The notes beneath the pieces are model-generated. The model did not search any database. It saw only the letters and a program-made list of their open reading frames with translations, and was not told the origin of the DNA. From positions 248,001-312,000 of the forward strand of contig JANEZZ010001866.1 in the NCBI GenBank assembly GCA_026122225.1: a stretch of 64,000 nt of DNA. Direction: 5' to 3'. This stretch comes from Heloderma charlesbogerti. Its lineage: Eukaryota > Chordata > Lepidosauria > Squamata > Helodermatidae. Both the position numbers and the translations under genes were made by a program. Shown in pieces: positions 11,101-23,200 of this stretch; the stretch's first letter is position 1, and every line of letters starts with the position of its first letter.

Positions 11101-14100
11101 TCCTGTGAGCCCAGAACATTCCTCCACTAAGGAGGCTGCCCTCCTGTGTCTCTGTACGAGTCACTGCTTGGCCCATACCACCTTCCACTCAACCTAGAGG
11201 CAGGCCATTGTCACAACTCTGCATGAAATGGGACTGGATCATTTGACCATTCTGGACACAGAGATGCCCAGGAATACCCACCTGAGAGGAGGATGTTTGG
11301 TGCATCCCTGTATGCTCTGCTGCTCTGACCCTGCTTCCCTCCAAAATCAGCCTCCATAAGGCACGGGCAATCCTGCCACCTGTCAGTCACAGGTGCAATC
11401 AAATCTTCCACCACTCCCAATGCAGACGCTTTGGGAATGATCTACTCTCTGTGGATGCTGCCCCTTGCATACCTGGCTGGATTTCCTTCCAAAGGCAGGC
11501 AGGGAGCTCCTCTGGGGGAAAGTAATTCTTAATCAGACACTGAAGGTCCCTGAGGAGAATCTCCGGCCAGGGCCTGCAGCGGCCTGTCCCCTACACCTTC
11601 GTTACTTCCTGCACCGCCGCCACACCTCTGGGTCCCCCGGTGGCCAGGTGCAGACAGACCAGGCCTTGGGGGAAAGGGTGCCCTCTAGGCTGCCGTTCCA
11701 GCCTGAAGAGAACTTCAGCCAGCTCCCCAGCTGGAATACTGTCAGCTGACACTGCAAGCCAGTCTAGACCTACCAGGCCCTATAAAGCCGTTGAGGCCAA
11801 GCCAGCTCATCAGACCAAGCAACCTGTCTCTGGTGCGAGGACTCTGCCTTCTCTCCCATTCCCTGTTTTTGCTGGCCTCACATCGGCTTCTGACCCCTCT
11901 CTGAGAAGTCACCCTTCTGCCTGGCCATGATTGGTACTTGACCCTGGCCCTTTGCTCTTCACCTGTCTCATCCAGGGTCTCTCTGCAACCACATTTATTG
12001 CCCTGTGGATCCTTATCTGCTCACACACAAACTGAACCCCACCAGGCACTAGGCTGAGTCTCAACAGACACACTCTGAAAGCAAACTTCTGGGGATGGAA
12101 GAGTGAAGCATTCTGCAATTTACATTTCAAAAGAAAAAGCATGCCTCCGCTATCAGGTGTTTGGGGAAAACTGTGTTAGGAGTTTCAGTTTGCCCCTTGA
12201 TGTGCAAAGAGTTGCACTGGGACATGTCCATGTGTAGGCACACTGTGTCTGAGGACTACAGCAGAGGTGCTGAACCTCTGCCAGCCCCAGGGCCAATTCA
12301 ATTTTGGTGAAGCTCTTGGGGCTGCCTTCCAGTGGAAAAGCAACTAAAATACCAGCTCATTTTATCTTGAAGCTCTTCCTGCCAGGAACCAAGCTCAGGA
12401 GAGGCATTTCAACTTTTGAAAGAAACAATGCAAAAGCTGGAAAACCACTAAACGTCTGGTGGTCAGGGGAAAGGGGTGTGGCCAACTGGGGAAGCCTGGA
12501 GGCCCATACTAGGACCCTGACAGTGGGGACAGGGGGGGTGAGTTTCCCCACCTCTGAACTACAGGCTGCTCCTTGGGGCAAATTGATTTAGAATACACAC
12601 AGAGAGAGGGAGAGAACGCTGGGTACACAGAGATAATTGCATACTCTGCCACGTTGCAAGTGCCCCGCGTACCTTGCCAGTTCATTCTCAACTCAGGTTC
12701 AGACCCAGAGAGCCAAGTAGGACAATGTCATGACATGGCAAACATTCCTTTTGACTGAGACCTAAGCCTCTGTTATCAAACCAGGGTAGGGTGGGGGGAG
12801 TATTTATTCATTGCATCATTGCACTGCCCAATGGCTGAAGCTCTGCGCTAATAGGGCTCAGCTCTGAACTAATATTTGTGGAACATAAGAAGGACCTTGC
12901 TGGAACAGACCAAAAGTCCAGCTTGTCCTGCATCCTGTTCCCCAAACTAGCCAGACAAACCCACAAGCGAGTGAAGGAAACCGCCTTTACTCACAACTGC
13001 TCCCCAGCAATGGGCACTGGGTGGGATGCTGCACACAGCCACATCATGGCTACAGTCAGTGAGAGACGTATCCTGCTCCATGGACTAGACTAATCCCCTT
13101 TTGAAGCTTCTTAAGCTGAAGCGGCCATCACCACTTCTGTGGCAGCAAAACTCACAGTTCAGCCACGCGCTGTGTGAAGATGCAGCCCTTTTGCCTGTCC
13201 TGACTGTTCCTCCATTCAGCTTCGTTAGATCACCCCACTGAGTTCTGGTATTTTAGGAGAGGGCGAAAAATGTCTCCCTGTCCACTTTCTCCACACCATG
13301 AATAATCTGATACACCTCTGTTGTCTCTTATCTAAGCTAAAGTGCCCCAGACATCGTCACCTTCCCTCATAGCGGAGTTGCTCCAGCCCCTTGATCATTT
13401 TAGTCGCCCTTTCCTGCACCTTTTCCAGCTCTACAGAAAGAAAGTCTTCAGCCCTCTGGCTAGTGCAGCCTTGTCATTAAGTGACTGCCGGGTGCTGTGG
13501 GCCAGTAGAAATTGTTCCCAGGACAGGTAAGTCCTCCCACCATTCTCTATTGTGCCACACCATGCCCCCCCCCCGCCCCCAGCTGCTACAACACAGCACC
13601 TGCATTTCCTTAGAAAGTTTATCTCTGGTCTGCTTCTAAGGCCAGGAGTGGGGGAGAACAGAGTGACATATGCCACACCCCAGGGAAACAGAGGCTGGGT
13701 CAGCACCAATCTCCTAAAATACATTTGGAAGATGTACAGTGCAATCCTATACATGTCTACTAAGAAGCAAATCCCATTAAGTTCAAAGGAACTTACTCCC
13801 AGATAAGTGACTCTACTGCAAGGGTCCCCAATCTTTTTGGATGCATGAGCAAATTTGGGAATTTAAGAAACTGCTATGGGCACCACCACAAAATGGCTCC
13901 CACAAAAAATGTGGCTGGTTGTCAGGGATTCCAAGCCCTCCCACTGAGTAGTGAGGCAATAGAGACTCCTTGCTGTGCAATCCACAAACTCTTTTATTCA
14001 GTTAATAGCACCTCTTCACACTTGAAGCAACTGGAAAGGCTGGGAGCTGTCCTCTGGGTCTAATTAGCTAAATAGCGCTTTTGTTAAGAGAGCTACTGAA

Positions 14101-15148
14101 AGCAGGGCAGTTGCCTTTCAACTAATGGATGGGTTTCCCACCGTGTTCGGCAGGCTTTTGGGGGGCTCCTCCCTTCAGGGAGGATCCTCCCAACCCAACT
14201 TCTGATGGGCAGCCAATCTGGTGGGATGCCTCACACCACCACCTGCTTAACTCAGTGGCGAGCTCTGGCATCTGTCAATTTTGCAGCTCCCTCCCCCTAT
14301 GACAAAGGCTGGGTTACCACAGAGAGGGGAGAAGATGGTCTCTGAGCCTGGCCCTCCTGCTCGATAAGCCCTTGGGAAAGTTCTTCACTGCCTCCTGGAG
14401 AGTCCCGGGGAATTTCCTCCCCTGCTCCCTGTCTCAGCTGAGCTTCGTCTAGCTCTGTCTCCGAATCTGCTTGGACCCAATCTTGACACCAGTCACTTAA
14501 TGTCTACCATCAGGGCCTGGCTAGTCAAAGAGGAATCGCTGAACAGCTGATCAGTGGCAGGTTCAGGAACAGAAAAAGAGAACCTGGCACCCTCACGTTT
14601 TCCAACTTTTTTCATTAGAAACCTTTTTTTTGAAGGTGGCAGGGAGAGGAGAGGTTCTTGGGCACTGTCAGAGGTCTGTGTTGGGGATCCCTGCTCTACA
14701 GGACTGCAGCCTTAGCTGGTGATCCTCCAGAGCGCTCTTGCTCAAGACCACTGCACAGGACAGACTGCCAGAGTTTAGACACGATCATCTTGCAAATACT
14801 GCCTTCAAAGGAGACTCTCCACACAGACACACCGCACCATCTTTCCCACACTACACTACCTAGCAAGAAATCTTCTTAAATGCCAGAATTAGAAAGCAAA
14901 AATTACCTGACAACTTAAAAGCACGCATTTGACAGATTTGGTTGAATCATTCCCCCAAAAACTCTCAATCGTGACTCAAGCAGCAACAGATGAGATTCCT
15001 CAAATGTGGAGCCTTCCTGCATCTGACAATGTGTTAATTTGACCAGATTTCTTCTACTCTCATTAGAAGATGCAAGGAATCAAATGTAGCATAATCTCAT
15101 GAGAATTAATTCTGAGTATGTACACACACTCTCCCTCGCTCTCTCCCA

Positions 15149-15183
<35 letters not shown>

Positions 15184-18100
15184 GTGGGGGGCTAATAGCT
15201 GTCAATGGAGCCACGCTTTATCATTTTTTTCTCTAAGCTAAACAAATTCAATTCCTTTGCCTTTTACCCCTAGAATTTAGATGCAGCACTGAAAAGTCAC
15301 AAAAAGGGGAACATCCTTTTGGGGGCATTCATGCAAATAGAAGGAGAGGTTGAAGGGACTTGACCTGTAAAAGGACTGTCTGCCTATGGCCAGCTGGTAT
15401 CCAACCTTTCATGCACCTTCAACATTCTTCTCTGCAGTGAACCCTTTTAAAGGAAAAAAAGGCCCCCTTTACCTTGTCCAAAACAAGCCCAGGCATGACT
15501 CACCAGAAGGGCCATTTGAACGGCATGGAAGAAAGGCCTCTTACCTCTTCATAAAACTTCAGTTGCGGAACCCCTTCGTCAACATCAGTCTGGCAAAAGT
15601 CTTTGAACAGCAAAAAACCTAGTAAATAAACAACAGCATCATTTTAATGAAGACATGAAATGATTAATCCCAGACAAGACTACACAGTCAAAGGAGCCCT
15701 ATTTGCACATTCTTATCTACCTGAATCAACATCCAATATACTGGGATAAAAAGTGCCTGTGAAGAACTTTGGAGATGTAAGGACACAACAAGTTACATGC
15801 ATTTGTTCATAGGTTTGTGTTCAGCCTTGTTTTTTATTTGCTCCTGACTTGCCAAAACATTTAACAGGGGACCTGTTTCATTTGAGTAATGGTCTGCTGA
15901 ATTGTGACTGGTCAAATCTTTAAGGTCCCAGTAAATAGTTCATGCTTTTAATTGGCAGAATACATTTGATTTTCTGTACTACTGTTAGCATATGATGCCT
16001 TTGGAGTCGAGCTTGGTAAACATTGTCCTTGACTGCAACATTGCATGACATAACAGCGCCCATCACAGGGCAAATACAACATGCAAAATTTGGCATGATA
16101 AAAATCACTCCATGATAAATTTATCACATCAAAAAGTGGCATGCAAAGTAGACCAGGGTTTGGGATATAGGAAAAGCAGGATTTCACTCCCCACTGAACT
16201 TGGGACTCCCTCTGCACCAAGAGCAACAGAAAGTCTGAGAAGAGTCTATGTCCGTTTTCACTATAAAAGTGTTTGGCTTGGCAGGGGAGCCGATTTTGGC
16301 TGAAACTTTAATGGCTCAGAGGTCTGATACACGATCAGTAGACTTACTTCTGCTTGTGGCCAATACAGACATTATCAAACTGTAGACAATGGGTTCACCA
16401 TACACTTATGGTGGCACTGTAATATTATATGAGGCTTTCGCAGGATGCACTCAAGAAATCAAGAGGTGATGTTCTTATATTTATTTCTCACATAAAGTTA
16501 TTAAATGATCTAAGAAATCATGTAAATAAGAACCCCAGGAGATTAGTTGGTAACTCATAAGGAGCTGCTAAATGGTTAGCTGCCAAAAACTAGAAGAAGA
16601 AGAAGAAGCAGCAGCAGCAGCTGCAGCAGCCACCGCCATTGATTGAGGAATTACTTTCAGGTGTATGGGATGTCATATTAATAAGTAAATTAACTACCAT
16701 AACTAAATCTATTATGTGGGAAATTATGCCTATGCATGATTGGGAAAACTTATACATTATAAGTAAAAATAAACCTCAGAAACATGCACATGTAGAGTTG
16801 TTGGCAATGTTGTAAATATAATTGTCCACTGAAATACAAACACCAAGGATTTGTCAAGATTTTATATACATATTTATGAATACACACATCTCTATAATAA
16901 TAAAGGAAGCTGTGTATTTGTCTCTCTGTGCCACAGCTTCAAGACTGCAAAACCTAGACATCTGAAACTTGGCATCTATACTAAGGGGACCCTAGGAGTT
17001 ATTTGGTTTTTTAAATGTATAAGTAATTTTAATTAATGTAAAGGTGACCCTCTGTTCAAAGCCTGCAATACCACCTTCAGTCACTAGGTGGCAAACCTCC
17101 CCTACCAGCTGATAGTTTTCAGCTGATGAGAGTTTGAAGCTGGGGGGAGTCTTCCAAGGGACAGAGTTATATGGCTGTCCCCTCCTCTACTGTGGGGCAT
17201 CTCCCCCTCAGGGATTGAGCAGGCAGACTCCCTCCCTCGGGGGCTATAGGGGTACACTATGGCAGGCACCATGCCTACGGGTGCCAGCAACTGTGGCTCC
17301 ACTCAGATGGGGTGAGCACAATCTGTCGTACTCTGACAGCTACGTAAATTTGCTTAAAAGCTTTCCTGTATCAAATGAAGGTCCATTCTAACCTGTGCGA
17401 AGCCAGGTATGTTTGCTTAAGTGTGTGTAGTTAATAAAGGGACCTAAAAATATCTGTTCATTTATATTTGTTACAATATGTACATACGTGGTTTTATGTG
17501 TTTTAAATTTGTTAAAATACAGATTGAAAAAATACAGCATGGCAAACAAGTTGGCTAAATGGAGCCCAGGAGAGCTGGTTTCTACTACACCACAAGGACA
17601 CATCCAAACAACGTACCTGCCATGCAAAACTGACATGGTAAAATCCATCTGGCACACCCAAACGTAACATACAAATCAAGCCAGAGACTACTCCGGTGAC
17701 TCAAGTGGGAGATGCCTGAAGCTTTTGATCTCTCTGTAGTCCTGCCTTCTATCTGTGCTTATCAGATGAGGCCCAAAGCAAGTAATACACATAGGCCTGT
17801 AAAGAGAGAGAACTAGGAGAGAGGGAACTCACTATGAGCCTTGGGCCAAGACGCACACTTCAGCGGAATTAAGCGCCACCAAAATCAGCAAGGCTTGCTT
17901 CTAGATATATAGCATTTGCTGCAATTATGCAAAATTGCTTTCCACACGATTCTGCTGACTCAGAGAATTATTTCAAACAAAGGAGCATTAAGTGAGACCA
18001 AACCAGCCCTACCAACCCTGCATCACAGCAAGTGTTCTCTCTGACACCCCCCACAAAAAACACAAGCAAACAAGATGCGGGGATTCTCTGTGCAACAGAA

Positions 18101-20230
18101 GAGAGAAAATCTCAAGTCTAGCGGTAAGTCCTCATGGGGTTACCCCTACAGTCCACATAGCGCCCAGGTTCACCCTCATCTCCTGGTGCTGGGCACAGGA
18201 AAGTGGGAGGATACTTCCTTAGGCTGTCAGCAGCCAAACCAGCAGCACAAAAATTCTCACACAGGTGTGCACCAAGAACATTTTCCCACAGAGCCACCGA
18301 TGTGCAATGTCTAGATACCCCGCTCTATAGGCAGCAATGCGGTAAATTTGTTTCTGCAGAAGACAATTCCCAGCAAGCCCAGCTTAAATCCCAGTGGTGA
18401 GGAATGTGGATCCAAAGCAAACATATACATCAGAGGTTGTGCTAACTGGCACAGAATTAAGAGCACCTCCAGCTTAATCCCCTTGGGAAACCGTGAGAAA
18501 GGGTTTACGCAAGAGGAGCAGCCAGACACCCACTTCTGCCTTCAGCTGGAACTGCTCAGCTACCGCTACCAGAGAACACACTTGGACAGTACCACTCGGT
18601 GCCCACCAGCACCTGGTGCTGAATGCAGTTCATGTAAAATTAATACAATAACACAACACTGGATAGGAGGGATTCAGCAACGGATCTTCTAAGAGCATCT
18701 GGAGAATAACAATGCCTGTTTTGGTCAGGAACTACCTGTGCCCGGACTCTGAGCCTGATAAACCTGCTCCAAATTGGAGGAGGATCTTACCGTGGGCCTC
18801 AGCTCAGACTGGGAACCTGGGCGAGTTAAGACCCCCAGACGCATTTTAGTTAGCTGCTGGTGAAATAGTTCAGCAAGGAAGCCCCTCACATACCCATGCT
18901 AGGCCAGCTCTGAACTTTTGCTAGAGAGCAAACCTGCTGGTCTTGTCTGCTAGCCCATCCCTGCTCTAACTACTGGTGGCCTCTGCCCCACACAGGACTG
19001 CAAGAACGGCCATGTTTTGAAGGCAAGCAGGGAGGTGTATTGGCCCCAGGAGCGTAGCCAAGTCATTTATAGTGTTAGAGGGGCCTAGAGATCCATAATG
19101 CTTGCTTAAGATCATTATTGGTGCAGTTCCCATGCTAGTAAGCCTCTGAGCATGTGCAGATGAGTCAAAAGGCCAATAGCAGCCTTCTTGGTGCATTCTT
19201 TGCTAATGAGGAGAGTCTTTATCTCTGATGTGCCTGGGAAGCAAAGTCTGTTTACAGGTGGCTGTGCTTGAGAACCAAACACTTCTAGCCTGTGCTGGGA
19301 ATGAACGTGAGGGGCGCTTGCTAGTGTTGTACTGCCTCATGGCTAACATGTATTATATAAAACCCATTTGACCCAATGGCTTGTGGTTCAGAGAAGCTGT
19401 CTGATCCAACCATTGGGTACGCCTGTGGGCCGTAAGTTACCCAATAAAGTACTCTTTGCAAGTAAACATTTGAGTCTGATGTATCACTATCTTGGCACCT
19501 CCAAATTACAAGTTCAGAGCCTATGGCCAGGGCAACACAGGAGGGAGAAGGTGAGAGTTCCACAGAGGGGAGCATGGCACATTCACCACATTAAGATGTG
19601 AGGGAGGGAGGCTGAAGCAAAAGTGCAGGTAGGCACCACAGGTGGGTGGGTGGGTGAGCGACTAGAGCAGAGCAGAGATTTTATGGAGTTAAGACCCCCA
19701 GAGATATCTTAGCTAGCTGCTGAACAACTCCATGAACTATTGAGGAAATGTGTTTTACCAGGCCTGCTGATAGCATCTTGATGGAAACCCCTCCTATGGA
19801 AGTACTCCTTTACTGTACTTTTAGGTCGCAGCAAAGAGACTCCATCCAGCTGGCAGTCCTCCTGTCATTGCAGTCCAAGGCTGACCTTTTCCCCCAAACT
19901 GTTGCTGCCTCTTTAAAAAAAAACACACCCAAAACAGGGAACTGTTCTTACAAGTCATTTCTTCATCTAAAAATATACAACCAGTTAACTTCATGGCTTT
20001 CTAGACAAAAACTAGAACATGACTCTGAAGGAAAGGCAAATGCATGCAAAGTCCTCCGGGTCTCTCAAGAAGAGACCTATAGAAAGGCTGCAGCCCTATG
20101 CCTTCTCACTTGGAAATACGTCCCACTGAATTTAGCAAGGCCTACTTTTGAATAAATGTGCATCAGATTGGGCTACCAGTACTGAGCCAGTGTCAGGAAT
20201 AAGGGGAGATAGAGAGATATACATACAATT

Positions 20231-20277
<47 letters not shown>

Positions 20278-23200
20278 ATCCCACACTCACACTTTTGCTC
20301 TACTGCCTGCTTCTTTGCCTGCCCACCATGCAGGATTATCCCTCAGGCCCTGAGATTCATGCCTCCCGCCTCTCATCCTTCCCAAGGCCCAGCATCCAAC
20401 TGGCTGAATCAATTGGGTTATGTTTAGTTCGGGGGGGGGGGGGAGAAACGATCGCTCCCCCCTCCCACAAACTATGGGGCAAGCACCAGTGCATTTAAAA
20501 CTACCAGAAGGTCGATTTAGGTTAAATGTTTAGAAGAAAAGTGCAATGGAAGAAGATGGCCGAGAAAGGCTGCAGAACACAAGAACTGCCTGGCTGGATC
20601 AGACCAGAAGATCCAGCACCCTGCTTTCTCGGGTGCTCAGCCAGCTACCTCCAGAAGCCTACAAGCTGCCAGCACCCTCTCTCCCTCCCTTCCTCTCTCC
20701 CTCCCTCCCTCTCTGTTGGGTTTCTAAAGTAAGACAAGCTCCAAAAAGTCTTGGGGCAAGGACTGGTCCAACAATGGGATTCTACAAATCCTCCTCCCAA
20801 ACTGACCCATCACGCTCGCAGAGACATGTGGCTTCCTTTGTGAGGATGGGTCTTATTGGGCAGGGGTGGGCAGAAGGTAGATCTGGATCTATTTATTTCT
20901 TTATTATATTTCTATACCGCCCTATAGCCGAATCTGTCTGGGCAGTTTACAAATGTTAAAACATTAAAATATGATATACGAAGTTTAAAACCATTTACGT
21001 AAAAACATATGGACAATATATACAACAACATATAACTAAAACAACTTTGAACGAAAATCATTTTTTTAAAAAAAATCCAAGAATAAAACACAGCTTAAAA
21101 CAACACTGCTTAAAACAGTCTACAAATGTCAGCAGAACAAACAGGAGTTCTAAAAAAAAAGGTAGGCCTGCCAGAATAATAGCATCTTTAATGCCTGGTT
21201 AAGAACCTTCAGTGAGGTCAGCAGGCGCATTTCAACTGGCAGGTCATTCCACAACTGAGGGGCGGCAAAGGAGAAGGGCCTGTGGCATGTGGCTGGCAGT
21301 CTCACACTAGGCAGCCGCAGCAGAGAGCCCTCAGACACCCTGAGGTGGCGGACTGGGATGCAGGGGAGAAGGCGCTCCCACAGGATTGCGCCCTAAGCAA
21401 CTAGCAAAAATGACCCACACCCACCCCACTATTATACTGCTGAAGTGGAAAAAGCTTGGGGAAACCAGGGATGGCTTTTCGTGTGGAAGGACCGCGAGAT
21501 TAATTTGGTTTGAGACCCAAACAAAATTCCGGGGCTCAGGATTCTTTAATCCTATGTCTTTTGCACAACAAGATTCCAGTTGGTGGATCTTGAGGTTCTA
21601 GTAAAAAACTAAGTGGATCCCCCAAGCCTGAAGACTGCTCCTCCCTCTTATTGGGCCACCGGCATGAATTACAGATCCATCCCAAAACACAGGCCTCACA
21701 AAACTCAAAGGAGACGTGCACACCCAATATTTTATTTTCATTAATTTATTTATTACATTTTTAATCTACCCAATAATTAGTTCTCTGGGCAGATTACAAA
21801 CAATTAAACGGATAAATTGCAACAATAAATTTACTCCTTTCTCAGCCATGGTTTCTGGATATTCCCCTGCTCCAGATCCAACGGCAGAATGTTCCCACCT
21901 AGTATTTTGCCTTTAGATAACATTAAACAGCCTCCAAGGGGTTCCATTTCAACGTCAGCAAACGCTGCAATAATCTCAAGCAGGCTGACTCACACACAAC
22001 AGGATTGGGATGAATCTCCCTTATGAGTCACAAATACAAAACAACCTACCCCATCACACACTGTTAGTAGGTGGCCAGTTAAAACAGACACACACACAAC
22101 CTGAAAACACAAAGGATATAATATTAGTTTTGTGAAGTACCGAAAAAGACCTAAACCAACATACCCTTAAGAGTTGTTTGGCATTTGCTGAAGGATTTAT
22201 GCACAGCCCTGGCTTTATTTGAGTAAGAAATTCAAATATTTGCTGGGGGAATATTGTAATTTTCCCTCTGGGTCTTATCAAGATAGGCACATACTGTTTC
22301 CCAGGGAAGAATAACCAGGAGGTGTTGCATGTGTTAACACAGGCCCTATGAAACGGTGCTTTATCGTTTGTTTATTTAGATGTTTTCTCTGCACTAGGCA
22401 AGAATATACTGCAACCCACCCCAAACTCATTTCTCCCCGAAGCAACCCTTACAGACCAAAACCTAGTGTCCACTCCACCATAATGCCATAAGTCTTCATT
22501 GTATATTTATTTGTTTCTGTATTTATAGGCCATCTTTCAGAGTTAACCCTCCCAAGGCCGCTTGCAACGTATTAAAAGGTAGTATTTCAGTATACGATCC
22601 ATTAACCACAATCTTAAACTTCTTTGCTTTATTGTTTTAAAGCAGAAGTGGGCAACCTGTGGCCCACCTGATGTTGTTGGACTACAACTGCCATATATCC
22701 TGACCTTGGCTATGCTGGCTGGAGCAGATGGGAGCTGGAATACAACAATCTGGACAGCCACAGGCTGCCCACATCCTCCGTTACAGCAGCATACCTAACA
22801 GTCAACCACACACCCCAAGACTTAACCTGCCCTTCCCCAACCTGGTGCCCTCCAGATGTGCTGTGCTCCAATTTCTCTTGGTTTTGCCACTCTATCTCAA
22901 GGTACCCCTGGAACACTGTGAGGGATTTGGGGCTCAGAGAATTCCTCACGGCACTCGGTAAACTACCATTCCCAGTGTCCCCAGACAGAATGCTAAACCA
23001 GATTACCACTATGGGAATAATCCTGGGCGACCCTCAGGTTCACATGCTCCCCTGTTCTCCTCTGGCATAGCCACGTGGAGCAGAGCAGATTCATTGCCTG
23101 TTTTAAATTAACTGCAGTACATGATTATGTCTGAACTACAACAAACTGTGATTAGAGTTGGCTATGATTTGTCCCAACAAGCCAACTTCAAACTATGGTT

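Larger units (their letters stand above)
9847..15544 (-). other. GRK3 intron 3
   Basis: A 5698-nt GT-AG intron. It contains a palindromic MITE fragment (about 10194-10286), a 295-bp hAT MITE (12262-12556), an L3-like LINE piece (about 12879-13440), an 875-bp hAT element with a nested LTR-like insert (13819-14693) and a CA repeat (15151-15180). I see nothing recognisable between 10290 and 12250 or in the last 350 nt before exon 3. Confidence 0.85.
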
